A DNA stretch of 64,000 nt. It comes from Ciona intestinalis. Taxonomy: Eukaryota; Chordata; Ascidiacea; Phlebobranchia; Cionidae. Positions 1 to 17,415 of this stretch are shown in pieces (within the stretch, counting starts at the first letter, position 1; each line of letters begins with the position of its first letter). The position numbers were made by a program, and so were the translations under genes. The notes below the pieces were generated by a model, which searched no databases, had not been told where the DNA came from, and worked only from the letters and a program-made list of their open reading frames with translations. The DNA is taken from assembly GCF_000224145.3 (NCBI RefSeq), contig NC_020172.2:5175961-5239960 (forward strand), given 5' to 3'.

Positions 1-293
1 CACAACTTTTTAACGTAAAAAGTGGTAGTGCAGTAAATACTGTCTCTAAATTCCAAAATACGAGCATAAATTTTGATTCAAGAGAGCATTTTTTCTTTTT
101 TTATATCACGCTTCAATGGTTGCTACGTCACAGAGTAGCGTTCGCGATGTTATCTTTATCAAATACCTCAATAAATATTTGTTTTTAGCAGATTTATTTA
201 GCCGGTTAACAAATTCATGTTGCAAGTGATCAGCATAGTTGTGGAGGTGTAAATTGGCCTTTATTCGGCAATATAAGCATCAGTGACGTCACA
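1..293. promoter_or_regulatory. GCKR upstream region
   Basis: AT-rich. The only notable element is TGACGTCA at 284-291, two bases before the start codon. No TATA box that I would trust. Confidence 0.35.
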
Positions 294-3200
294 ATGGAAA
301 CGCCGTACACAGAAGCAGCGAACAAAATAACAGATGATATCGACGTTTGTGACGTAGCGGGGATATTCGAGAAATTGAAACAATGCGACTTCGAGATGTT
401 CGAACCTAAAGGATATGGAGATGTGAAGGTAATGATCATCATAGCTCATTAGTTGGTGGCGTTACTAGAGTAGTCAAAATATAAAAGGGTGGGGAAAGAT
501 GGGACATCTTTTTACTCTATTTCCTCGTCCCATTTGATAGTATCAAAGAAGATTCAAAGAATTATAAAACCGTATCCTGACAACTTTATAGACCGTTGTT
601 AATTGTTTAAAACACGATTAAAATATTTGTGGCACTTTATTTCGTCCAACAACAATATTTTTTCCAGACTTTGTTCCATGATGACGTGATTGAAGCGATA
701 TCGAAAGTCGCGAACATTGCTGCCGATATTATGACGTCACAGACACCGAACGCGATCGTTATCAGCGGTTGTGGAACTTCTGGTCGCGTCGCATTCTTAA
801 CAGCCGTATGTAAAGGGGGATTTTCCTGACAAGAGAATTGACGTCATATTTATACGTCATTTGTAATTGACGCTTGCTTTATAACGATAGAATTTTCGCC
901 CACAATGGTATCAGCCAACAGTTTTGCCCTGCTTTTATATAAAAATCTAATTTTTTTTAGAGGTCTCTCAATAAAATTGTTCCTGGTGAAAAATTCCGAT
1001 ACACGATTGCTGGGGGAGATAAGTAAGTTAAAGATAGGTGTTACATCATAGTTCATATTGTAATGTAACAACAATATAACACAGGGCATTGTTCACGTCA
1101 CAAGAAGCACCGGAAGATAATAGAAAAGCCGGAGTTAACGATTTGATAAAAGTAAGTTTCTTCTCTTTGCCAAATACCTACGATAAACAACGCTGGGTGT
1201 AAATATTTTATCGTCCTTATATACAGAGGCGAGCTACCCTGTAGTGTAAACGCCGTTTAATTTGTTTCTTGTATAAAAATTTGGATACCCAATTAGTGAC
1301 CATTGGGTTGGAGCAATTGCTGTTCAATTTCTTGCCCAAGGACTGGTTTAGCAGAGGCGAGCGTCGAGTCAGTAACCTCTGGGCTAGGGGCAGACGCGCT
1401 AATCACTGAATCATGGCAAATTATATACTTATGCAAAATTACACAACCAACCAATTAAAAATTACGTCACAGAGCACCATTGATGACGTCAAGGTCCTAT
1501 ACATCGGCATCACATGTGGATTATCGGCGCCTTACGTGGCTGGACAGCTAGACTACTGTATGGATAATTTGGACAAATTCGTACCAGTGATTATAGGTTT
1601 TAACCCAGTATATCTTGCCAGGTATAAATGAATGTAACTTATTCATACTCGTGTGGCGGTGCAATGACAGTCGTTATAACACGGGCGTTCTGTTTCATAC
1701 ACCTCGTGCCTGCTTACGAATGCATAAATGTTAACTTATTTATCCTCGCGTGGCGGGGCAATTAAAGACAGTCATTATAACATGGGTGTTCTGTTTCACA
1801 CGTATAGTACTATGGGGTAAAATGGATACCGGTTGGCGCATAACATATAGTAAGACGGGGGAAGATGGGACACCTTTGACACATAATAACTAAAAATCCT
1901 GATCATGTTTTAAACAATTAACAACGGTCTATGGGAGCCGTGAGGATACAGTTTTATAAAAAATCGTTAAATGCTTGTTTACTACCAAATTGGAAAAGAA
2001 AATAGATTGGAAAGGTGTCCCATCTTCCCCCACCCTACTAAACTATATTTCCTTATCGCGTTTCATCATTCATAAAATAAATTTACTCACAGAAAGAATC
2101 CGATTTACGATTGGGATAAAACCTTCTACGATGGTAAGTATGACGTCATATTAATAATAATAACGTCACCCCCTTTTTGTTCCAGTGGTGACGAGATTAG
2201 AAAGATTGACGTCACAGCGAAAAGGGTTCCTAATTAATCCAGTGTTAGGGGTAAGTACCTAAAACGGTAACTTTTGTTGGATTTAACAGCTATACCCTTT
2301 TAATCAAGTAGATTTTACTATAGTAGCGTGTTTAAACGACTGTCGTTTTGTTGCTAATCCCTTTTTTCGTAGTTTTGAATAATTTGATTTTCGCTATCGT
2401 ATTTAAACAGAATAACAAACTAATTTCGGATTTATGTTACTTCACAACATCGCGTCCGTAGCGCTTTATACACTCCTTATATGATGTCATCGTCACTATT
2501 ATTACGTCACAAACAGGGTGAGGCGATCACAGGCAGTTCTCGAATGAAAGGAGGTTCAATCACCATGGTGATATTACAAACTATTTTTACTCATGCGTTA
2601 AACGGTGTCTTGACGTCATCAGATATGACGTCACAACTTGAATGCAAAAACCTTTTGAAAAGTTACCAAAACACTTGCAGGCGAGTAGTGTTCTTTTAGT
2701 CTAGCTTAAATAAAATATATTCCATCAGTTCTAACGTTTTTACCCAATTATCACTCTTTGATAATAAATTACATTTCAGATTATTCTATGAGTCATCTAC
2801 GACCACCGTGACCACTTTAATGACGTCAGCGACTCAGAGTTTAAAGTCAAACAGTAGCGTTTATTACGTCAGTTCCGGAGGAAGCGGTGTGCTTGGGATA
2901 GTTGATTCTACTGAGTGCATACCAACTTATGGGGCAAGTACGTCATAATAGGGTTGTGCAACGAAGTACGTCACGCGTGTGACGTAGTGGGCGAGATTTA
3001 TCAGAAAACTTGGCACATTAAATACTACCCTGTCTCTAGCCCAGAGGTTATGGGTTCAAGGTTCGACGCTGCTACCATTATCGGCGTATATATGCCATAT
3101 TTTAATATAAAACAGTTCAGAAGTAAAGTTGCATATTCCACCTCATTATTTTTGACTGACAGGTCTTGATGACGTCAGAGGCTTTATAGTTGGAGGTTAC

Positions 3201-5523
3201 GGAGAGTTCAACAACGCAGAAGGCGATATTGGAAGCTTGGTGAGCAGCGCCGTCTAGCGGTTCGAAAATTAAAATAATTGAAGTTTTATATTTATATTGC
3301 GGTTGACAAAAAAACACAATACAAAAAAAACAAGAAAACGACAGAATAAAAAAAAACATCTTTTTTATATCGCACTAGAAATCAAACCTAACCAACTTAT
3401 TGCTTAAAAGTACGGCTGCTATTTTTAAACTATTAAAACTTATCACATAAACAAGTTAAAACTGCTATTTTTTATATGCAGGGGAAGAATTATCAAATCG
3501 GGTGTGACGATTTAAGCAAGTTACTCAAGTTACGTGACCTGGAACACAACGACACGATACTCGTTGTAGCGAAAAGCTGGGACGATCCGGTTTTGAACGA
3601 AATTCAAGTTGAAAAAGGTAAAAAAAAGTTAAAATTATTGGCCGCCGTGACGCTGGTTAGCGCGCCTGCTTCCAGTCCAGAGGTTATGTATTCGCGACTC
3701 GCCGCTGCTACCATGTCCGGCGCCGAGGCATAGTGGTAACGCGCCTGTCTGGAACTCAGAGGGTTCAAGGCACGACGCTGCTACCATTGTGGGCGTAAGT
3801 GTCCTTGACCAAGACACTCAACATCAACTGCTCCAACCCAATGGTCACAAATGTCTTATCCAAACTATCAGCCATACATTTACTTAACCAATAATTACGG
3901 CCACCTAACGGTAATTGCTCTTATAATTTTGAATCCACAGACTTAGGAACGCAGTTGAAGCTTGTAGCGGCATCACAATCAAACGTTTATGTCGTCGTAA
4001 TAGACACGGAACAAGGAAAACGCGAGAAAAATATGGTAAGCTTATGTTGTAGGCTTAAACTTAGTATTACACAAATGGTTAAATCATGTGTTTATGCATT
4101 TATTCTTTGTTATTATAGCCAGATTACGTCGCGAAATTGTTTGTAATTTCTATTGATTTAAACGAAGTGAAAAACTCGGTTAGCTCCGCATTGACGCCTA
4201 GCGGTATAGGAATTACTGAGTGAGAATTTGATCGAAATTTGCAGCAAGTGGATTTTCAATGCGGTGTCTACAGGAGCCCATGTTCTTATTGGAAAAGTAA
4301 GTATAGTTGGGTGGGGGAAGATGGGATACCTTTAGCACATAATATCCAAATATCCTGATCGTATTTTAAACAATTGACAACGGTATATAAAAGTCGTGAG
4401 AATGTGATTTTATAATTCTTTTCCTTTTCTTTGTTTGCAACCAAATGGGACGAGAAAATAGAAAGAAAAGGTGTCCCATCTTCCCCCAACGCACTATATA
4501 TATATTAGGCGGAATAAAATGGTCTATGTAGGCTGGGGTAAGATGGTCTATTTTGGGGTAAGATGGTCCGCACGACTCTAAAATAACTAGTAAGCAGGCA
4601 CGAGGTGTATGGAACAGAACACCCGTGTCATAACGACTGTTGTTGCTCTGCCATGCAAGGATAAATAAGTTACTTCTATTTATTCAGGCATTTACCTATA
4701 CTTTTATTCATTCAGGTGTTCCGTAACTACATGGTCGATTTAAAAGTGAGCAATCAGAAACTATTCCATCGTTCAATCGGTATCATACAGGTTCATACGT
4801 CATAAAATTTTGTTACGTCATAAGTTATCACGGTATTTAATTCTAGAGGTTTTGCCCGAGTGTATCGGAACAGGAAGCTATGACGTATTTGTTGAAATCC
4901 ATCCATGACGTAACTAACGTTGATGACGTCATGCATAGATCGATTAAGGATCATGTTTTACGAGCAACGCCGAAAGATAAGGTATTAACGACATATTGTT
5001 TAAGTGCTGCCGTGGCACAACAGATCGTCTCTAGCCAAGAGGATATGAGTCCGAGGCTGGACGCTGCTAACATTATGGGCGTGTGTGTTCTAGCTTTATG
5101 GCAAGTCCTTAATTGTCAGTTATACAAGAAACCAATTACTCACAAAGTTACATATGTGGTAACTCGTAAGCTGGCATGAGGTGTATGAAACAGAACACCC
5201 GTGTTATAACGACTATCGTTGCCCCGCCATGCGAAGATACAGCAAGTTTCATTCATTCATAATAGTTACATTTATTTCATAATTCATTCATAAACTCTGG
5301 CACAAATCTTAGTTCCCATAGCGTGTTACGCTGTAGTACTTCACCCAAACAGGCTAGAATGTTCAAAGACGTTATATAGTTACCTGATTATTCTATTATG
5401 ACGTAGGTTGTTCCCACCGCTATCGTCATGGCAACAACGAAATGTGACGTCACACAAGCGCGTCAGCTTCTTTCCAAGTATCACGTGATTCGGGATGCTT
5501 TGTCATCGGTTGTGACGCCATAA
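294..5523 (+). CDS. GCKR: Glucokinase regulatory protein (GKRP), double-SIS-domain protein
   Basis: Exons: 294-428, 668-805, 961-1022, 1085-1151, 1473-1621, 2093-2133, 2186-2250, 2517-2680, 2780-2937, 3163-3239, 3482-3617, 3941-4035, 4119-4296, 4716-4790, 4847-4981, 5407-5523; about 596 aa (human protein about 625). The family binds fructose phosphates through two SIS sugar-isomerase folds and inhibits glucokinase in the nucleus. Seen here: the first SIS glycine loop VISGCGTSGRVAFLTA, then AGGDKALFTSQEAPED, GLSAPYVAGQLDYCM, GFNPVYLAR and GSSRMKGGS; the second SIS half ends at NAVSTGAHVLIGK. The C-terminal lid region is short and ends AYHVIRD-like near the TAA. The start is the first ATG of an exon encoding METPYTEAANK. 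Oddities: exon 8 ends on a GC donor (AG|GCGAGT). Exon 13 carries one extra base, read either as an indel near 4210 or as a 43-nt mini-intron at about 4167-4209. Several introns carry SINE or MITE pieces. The family call is secure; exon 13 is not. Confidence 0.9.
485..633. mobile_element. Palindromic MITE fragment in GCKR intron 1
   Basis: AAGGGTGGGGAAAGATGGGA left end; interior AGACCGTTGTTAATTGTTTA; the right end is lost. The break lies about 35 bp before the exon 2 acceptor. Confidence 0.8.
1848..2040. mobile_element. Palindromic MITE copy in GCKR intron 5
   Basis: TAGTAAGACGGGGGAAGATG left end and CCATCTTCCCCCACCCTACT right end, about 193 bp. Confidence 0.88.
4303..4498. mobile_element. 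Palindromic MITE copy in GCKR intron 13
   Basis: ATAGTTGGGTGGGGGAAGAT left end and ATCTTCCCCCAACGCACTAT right end. Confidence 0.85.
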
Positions 5524-5537
5524 TGAAACAACAATGC

Positions 5538-5543
5538 AATAAA
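5538..5543 (+). promoter_or_regulatory. Poly(A) signal of GCKR
   Basis: AATAAA lies 14 nt after the GCKR stop codon. It is the only canonical hexamer close behind the stop, so the 3' UTR would be very short. Confidence 0.55.
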
Positions 5544-5678
5544 CACCTACGCAATATTCCCTGCGCATAAAGATCTTATAAAATCACAAGTTTAACGAGA
5601 ATTTTTTATTTCAAGACATTTAATTTGTGCCATGGACGGTTTATAACAGTAATGCTTTGTAAGCAATGCTATTTAATG

Positions 5679-5925
5679 TAGAGTTTCTCAAACAATGAAA
5701 AACAACTTCATTAGTAATTGGCAATCATATATGAATATTTTGCTCTGTATGATGATTGATGCTGTATTGCCAAATGGCTTTCCAAACACGTGTACCATGG
5801 GGTAATGGGGTGTTGTGAAACTATTATTACTTAATTATAATTTACGAAAAGTTTTGGTATATATTGTGTGAGATTGGAAAAATGGGTTGGTTGTGCTATG
5901 AGACTTATAAGTTTAAGAACCATTG
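5679..5925. mobile_element. Candidate hAT-type MITE downstream of GCKR
   Basis: Left TAGAGTTTCTCAAAC and right GTTTAAGAACCATTG resemble hAT ends of the CAGTGGTTCTCAAAC class. The flanks ATTTAATG and TATTAATG agree at 6 of 8 bases. The rest of 5544-6460 is AT-rich with no gene seen. Confidence 0.5.
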
Positions 5926-6460
5926 TATTAATGCATGTCGTGTTTGACCCATAGCAGCAAATCATTGATATACACTACAATGTGATTCGAAAAAAGTTGC
6001 GTTTTTTGTAAATTGAGCAAAATTTTAGATTTAATTTTTAATTATAGCAATTATTTAGCAACTTATACAAAGCATGAGATAATTTTAAAGAAAAAGTTAC
6101 TAAAAATGACATTTCATTGTTCGTTTACAGTTTTAGCTTAAAAAGAAACAAAGAAATATCACTAAAGTAGTTTTAAAATGGTTTCAAACACATTGTAGTG
6201 TAAACAAGAATTAAAAAAAGAAACTACTTTTTGAGAAAGAACACAAAAGGCTTTGTCATAGCACTGAAAAGAAAAAAATGCATAAATTTCATTAAAGAAC
6301 CCAAAAACAGAAAATACAGAGCAATTTTTAAGATATAAGCGACTTTATCTGCAACATATTAAATATTTAGACCCCTCTTGGGATACATTTAGTGGTAACG
6401 CACTTAGTAGCAACAAAACTTGCAACACACACTGAATGGTAACACAGTTATAAGCAACAA

Positions 6461-11958
<5,498 letters not shown>

Positions 11959-12889
11959 TTTGTATGACCTGTCTAACTATTGTAACAGGGCCGTATCCGC
12001 CATTACTTGTTTTAAAAACAAGAAAATGAAAAAATGAGACTAATTTCGGCTCTTATATCATTCTGATTGCATATGTCTACTTAAATCTGCATATATTATA
12101 AATTCAATATATTGGGTTAACATAAAAACAAGCTATAATACTGAACTAATAACGAAAAACGCGAAATTATTTATCAAAAAATATATTTTATAACACGCTA
12201 TTTTCTGTATTTAATCGTCTAGTTCTTGCCTATACTATATAAAAAGAAAACTGCTAAACTAATCAATTGAACAAAATATTCGAAAATACTCGAATTGTAC
12301 CTTAATTTAGCTGCAAAATATTGCAAAACCAAAATCTGTTCGATTTAGAAGTTTTGTTTTCTTTGAACTCAGCTGACTTGTCGGCAAACCAGGTCAACCA
12401 TGACGCATAGAAATCATACCACAAAGAAACTAGGGATGTTTTATTACGTTTGGGGAGCACTCACTTACAAAAATAAATATGCTTATTTAAAAAGTTTAAA
12501 ATCAATACTTTAAATATAAAGAAGGTATGCAAATATCATTTTTGTGAACAAGTTATGATAACGAACTTTAATTTTTTAAAAGTCACAAATCGAGAAATTT
12601 GACCAACGCCAGAAATCTGGGCATTTGCGTATGAAACCAAATTAAAATTTTAAAATAATTAACCTAAAACCACTAGTCACATTAACGGTGGAGGAAATGG
12701 TGAATACAAAATATATAGACCAGAAATATCACAAAATGTTACACAATAATAGAAAAATGACAGTAGTTCAAAAGAAAAAAAACGATATTGCACAAACGGT
12801 TTAAAAGGCTAACACAAATTTATTATTTTAGAAAATACCGATTCGACTAACAAGTGCTGGATTTAAGTTCCTAACCGTTTGGTCTTCAA
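11959..12889. other. AT-rich intergenic region upstream of the STK35-like gene
   Basis: Upstream region of the kinase gene and 3' flank of the Ig-like gene (apart from its AATAAA). I see no exon, RNA gene or recognised repeat. Confidence 0.6.
12819..12824 (-). promoter_or_regulatory. Poly(A) signal of the Ig-like receptor gene
   Basis: AATAAA on the minus strand, about 65 nt past the stop at 12890. Confidence 0.5.
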
Positions 12890-15800
12890 TTAGTCATATA
12901 AGTCAAATTCACTCTCTTGCCATTGGGTCACAGCCGATGCGTTCATGTAGTTTGGCTGTGGTGTTGAACCGCTATAGTTGGGAACAGTGGTTACAGCGAC
13001 GTCATCGTAAGCGCCCATTTGTTGTCTTCCAGCCCTAAAAAAATAAAAGTTATAATTAATAGTAATTGAAACTGTCACTTGTTTATTCTCGCATGGCAGG
13101 GCAACGGCAGTCGTTATAACACGGAAGTTCTGTTTTATACAAAGAAGTTGAATTGATAAAGTCAGCTTGAGCGGTTGAAGTTGCTGGTTGACTTCGCTAG
13201 GAAATTCTCCACATACACCTCGTAAACGCCAACGAGTTACCACGTACGTAACTTTGTGGTCATTGATTGCCATTACCAGCCCCGAACTCTGTTTCTTCAG
13301 GTTACGAGTCAATCGCTCACACCACTATACCACAGCGCCTGCAATTACTGCAACAATATTTGCTTACCCTAAAGTCCTTTGATCATTCCCAGGGTTAAAC
13401 TGGTTGGGCTGAGCTCCATGTGATGACGTCATCAATGACGTAGTACGTGGACTCAGAGGGGGAGTTTGTTCTGCTGGAGGTGCCGCGTATTGGGGGGAGG
13501 AGACGTTTGGTCGGAGGTAACCACTGAAAAGGATGTAACGAATCAAATTCCGTTTTACAAGGGAGGCTTTAATGCAAACATTGATATGTGATGACTGTGG
13601 CTCGTGTATCAGTCAGTACGCCTATCTAATTTACTTTCTCGTGGCGGGGCAACGGCAGTTGTTATAACACTGATGTTCTATTTCATAAACTTCGTGTCAG
13701 CTTATAAGTTACCGCGTATGTAACTTATTTATCTTCGCATGGCGGGGCAACAGCAGTTGTTACAACACGGATGTTTTGTTTCATAAACCTCGTGTCTGCT
13801 AACGACTTATCACGTATGTAACTTTGGGGTGAGCCGTTACGAACCACTGGGTTGGAGCAATTATCATTGAGTGGTTTGCCAGAGAACGCCCGCAATTGGT
13901 GGCATTATTGAGCCTCTAAACTCTAACGAGTAAAACCACATGACACCGGCTGAAATAGTCCAACTATAAGATGATGTGCACTAAAAAGTATAACCTGATC
14001 TCCGTATTCTAAAAAAAATGTAGTAGGGTGGGGGAATATGGGACACGTTTTCATTCTATTTTCTCCTCCCATTGGTAGTAAACAAAGAAAACTCAGATAA
14101 ATATAACTCCGTATCCTCACAACTCCTATAGACCGTTGTTAATTGTTTAAAACACGAACAGGATATTTGGATACTATGTGCTAAAGGTGTCCCGTCTTCC
14201 ACCACCCTACTGTACTTTATACACACATACCCCCCTTGTTGTTGCATCGGTATATTGTTTGTTTCAACACCTACGGGTCGTGGGCGCGGTTTGTCGTTTT
14301 CTGGTCTCGAAGCATAAACTGTAGAGATATAATTATGTGTGTTACGTAATAAGCGCAAAAAGTTGACGCGGTATTAACTTTTATATAGTAGAGTGGGAAA
14401 AAACGAGTGGGGTAAGATGGGACACCTTTTCATTCCACTTTCTCGTTTTGTAGTAAACAAAGAACATTCAATGAATTATAAAGCCGTATCCACGCGACTT
14501 CCATAGACAGTTGTTAATTGTAACTATAACAAATTTCAGGCACTAGTGAAGAATCCTCTGGTATGGTACATATTAGGATGGTGGAAGGTGTTAAAGGTTG
14601 GTGGTTACGAGTTATAGTAGTTAACGGTTAGCACATACCACATGGGAGGACTAACCACAAGCTTTATATTATGTTCTATATTTACCGTTTTTTTTTGATG
14701 TCTTGGAAACCTTGGAAATGTTTTTTCTTTGTAAACAAACGATGCAAATTGAGGCAATGATTACGACGAAACAAACACCCCCGCTTATGACTAAATAAAG
14801 ATACTTTATCGGTAACAATGGTGGATTGTTACAAGCGATTGTGACGTATTGTAGTGAAGCATGGCTGCTACAAATATTGAATGCGAACCGGTATTCCCCA
14901 CAATCGAGAATGCTGAGCTGCAATATATACAGAACGTATAACTTATTTATCCTCGCGGGGCAATGACAGTCGTTATACCGCGGGTGTTCGGTTTCATACA
15001 CCTTGTACCCGCTTACGGGTTACCACGTATGTAACTTATTTAATCTAGCGTGGTGGGGCAACGACAGTCTATTCTCGCTTGGTGGGGCAACGACAGTTAT
15101 AACACGGATGTTCTCTTTCATATACACCCCATGCCCGCTTACGAGTTGCCACGTAGTAACTTATTTATCCTCGCATGGTGGGGAAACGACAGTCGTTATA
15201 TAACACGGGTTTTATATTTCATACACCTCGCGCCCGCTTACGAGTTACAACGTATGTAACTTTATGGGTGATTATTAAAGGGAAATAATTTATATATGGC
15301 CAACAATTTAAAAATCCAGGACCACTGGAGTGGTGCAATTGTCGCCAAGTTAGTGCCCAAGGACACATACGCCCACAATGGCAACAGAATCATTGGGTTA
15401 GCTCTAATGCGAGTATCCTCTATTTAAGACAGAGTGCTCTCTGACTTAAGGCACAGGCCATGTTATTATAGTTGCCAATAGACTTCCTGTATAGCTGTAA
15501 TAATAATATTAGGAAATTGTAATAGGTTTACACAGCCCACGGGATATTAGTCTGTTGTTATAATAACTTTGTATGTATGTTTGTTTGTATAAAACTTTTA
15601 CACATACCAAGCAACTTACACCCACACCCCTGTGATTGTCGCATATTATTAATGGTTTCTGTTTCCTTATTTATATCCTTAAGTGATTTATCCATGGTTG
15701 CCACTCTCATACCCACAGTCGAGTTGCTGAAGCTATTGCAGTGTGTGGATAAGCAGGCATGACTTTTGGTTGGTTTGGTCATTTATACCCTCGTGGGTGG

Positions 15801-16819
15801 GAACTTGAGTGACTTACCCATGGTTGCCACTTACTTAAAACAATTATGACGTAACACTTACCTTTGTGAAATGAACAATGATGGTCCCATTGGTCCCTGT
15901 TGCGATGACGTAGTAATTACGTACATTTGTATCTGTTATGACGAAGAGGTTAATTTTGTTCAAAACCAAAACATATATATAGATATTTAAACTCAACCAA
16001 AAATTACATACATGGTAACTCGTACGCGGGCACGAGGTGTATGAAACAGAACACCCGTGTTATATAACGACTGCCGTAGTCCCGCCACGCGAGGATAAAT
16101 AAGTTACATACATGGTAACTCGTAAGCGGGCACGAGGTGTATGAAACAGAACACCCATGTTATAAAGACTGTCGTTGTCCCGCCACGAAAAAGTAGTTAA
16201 TTTTTGAACGTATTTCCACAGTCGACACAGTAATGTAAAAAAACGCTGCAATAAAACTTCTAATGGTGTAACAAACACTGCATTTCTTTCTATGACGTTT
16301 TGTACTCACCGTTTTTGGTTATATTGACGTCATCGCAGCTTGAACATGGTTTTGTTGACCAACAATTAATGGCGAAACTTGTCTCCGACCCGATCTCGCC
16401 CGCGAAGTGCGTCGGTTGTATTGTGGGACCACAATCTGTGTTGAATGAAGTTGTTTATCCTTGCATGGCTGGCCAACGACGGTCGTTATAATACGGGTGT
16501 TCTGTTTTATTCACCTCGTGTCAGCTTATGAGTGGGGAAGATGGGACACCTTTTCGTTCTATTTTCTCGTTCCATTTGCTTATAAACAAAGAACATTCAA
16601 GGATTATAAAAATATATTTTCAAAATATTTGCAACCGTTTGCAACCCGCAGTTTTATTAGGGACCCCTGTCTCCCCCACTCTACTATATAAATAAACAGC
16701 CGACATAACTTATACGACGAATACTGATCACAAGTAATTATTACGTAACACTAATTCTTATGACGTCACCAACCTGCAATTATTACGCCGATTATTAGAA
16801 TAATAACAAACGAAAGCAT
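12890..16819 (-). CDS. Small type I membrane protein, Ig-like ectodomain and tyrosine-rich tail
   Basis: Exons: 16819-16774, 16435-16310, 15932-15862, 14917-14686, 14318-14231, 13523-13368, 13034-12890; 287 aa, all phases consistent. Order: signal peptide MLSFVIILIIGVIIA; a Cys-rich ectodomain with three possible N-glycosylation sites (NIT, NDT, NGT) and the Ig-like core SILDCGEYRFAFNIC; one transmembrane segment rich in V/I/C at about residues 135-157; basic stop-transfer QRKNISK. The roughly 130-residue cytoplasmic tail has SH3-type proline motifs (PRPRPVG, PPLSPR) and about eight tyrosines. One of these is YMNA, a YxN motif of the Grb2-SH2 class. The usual Ig D-x-G-x-Y-x-C is altered to D-C-G-E-Y-R-F. 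I do not recognise a named family; an immune or adhesion signalling receptor is inference. Introns are packed with a roughly 100-bp repeat. An alternative end without splicing of exon 4 gives a stop at 14669 and a tail-less form. Confidence 0.75.
13080..16525. repeat. Cluster of a dispersed ~100-bp repeat (SINE tail unit) in introns of the Ig-like gene
   Basis: The unit reads roughly TTATTTATCCTCGCATGG ... GGGTGTTCTGTTTCATACACC ... GAGTTACCACGTATGTAAC, on either strand. I see copies near 13080-13245, 13635-13830 (two), 14938-15260 (about four, tandem), 15998-16200 (two, inverted) and 16450-16525. The same unit forms the 3' half of the composite SINEs elsewhere in the window, and stands alone near 1625-1800, 4580-4680, 8765-8945, 41230-41330 and 41995-42065. 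Confidence 0.8.
14021..14522. mobile_element. Two palindromic MITE copies (14021-14213 full, 14386-14522 partial)
   Basis: The first copy opens TAGTAGGGTGGGGGAATATG and closes with the inverted end CACCACCCTACT. The second keeps the left end and the centre but lacks the right end. They flank exon 5 of the Ig-like gene on both sides. Confidence 0.85.
16530..16687. mobile_element. Palindromic MITE copy, degenerate
   Basis: The left end AGTGGGGAAGATGGGACACC and right end CTCCCCCACTCTACTA match the family, with an internal deletion. It lies in the first intron of the Ig-like gene. Confidence 0.75.
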
Positions 16820-17295
16820 TCTCGATAAACGATGTCTCTTGTGACGACACAAATGTAGAATAACTGACCGCGGTGACAGCTTCCGTGTTTTAAGGAAACT
16901 CGAAGGTAAAGAATTATTTCGTCACAATTCTATTTTTAGTTACAATGGGCGAGTCATTATACAGCGACACCTATGAAAATATTCCAGTACAAGATGCATT
17001 GTTTACATTAGAAGTTATAGTGATCTAAATAAACATAAATGGATGGTGGTTTGTCTGCTAGGTCTAACGACAACGCTTTTTCAACAAAATTATTTGTTTT
17101 ATTTATTTATTGTAAATGAAACACTGTAGAAATAGGGACCCCTTTTATTTTTACCAGTAAACGTGTTTTAACGACTGTCGTGTTTACCTATGTCTTGTCT
17201 TATAATTTTAAGTATTCCTCAATTGTCGCTACCGTAACCGAAGAAACAAAAATAAGTTATTATAATTTATAACTGATGACATATTCTTATATTGT

Positions 17296-17301
17296 TTTAT
17301 T
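17296..17301 (-). promoter_or_regulatory. Possible poly(A) signal of the myristoylated-protein gene
   Basis: AATAAA on the minus strand about 115 nt past the TGA at 17416. Confidence 0.4.
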
Positions 17302-17415
17302 ATCAACACAAAGGTGCGTCACAATAAGAAACTCGCGCGGTATTTCGATTCATTATAGTCTACCTCACAGTAACTATTATGACGTCACACTTAATTGATA
17401 TTATGACTAAACAAC

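Noticed and set aside
3476..3817. ORFs running from GCKR exon 11 into VSAPASSPEVMYSRLAAAT
   Set aside because: The extension past 3617 is the translated tRNA-like head of a SINE. A GTAAAA donor ends the exon before it.
14056..14358. 100-codon minus-strand ORF beginning MRLLRNTHNY
   Set aside because: Only the 14318-14231 part is an exon; the rest is intron and MITE sequence.
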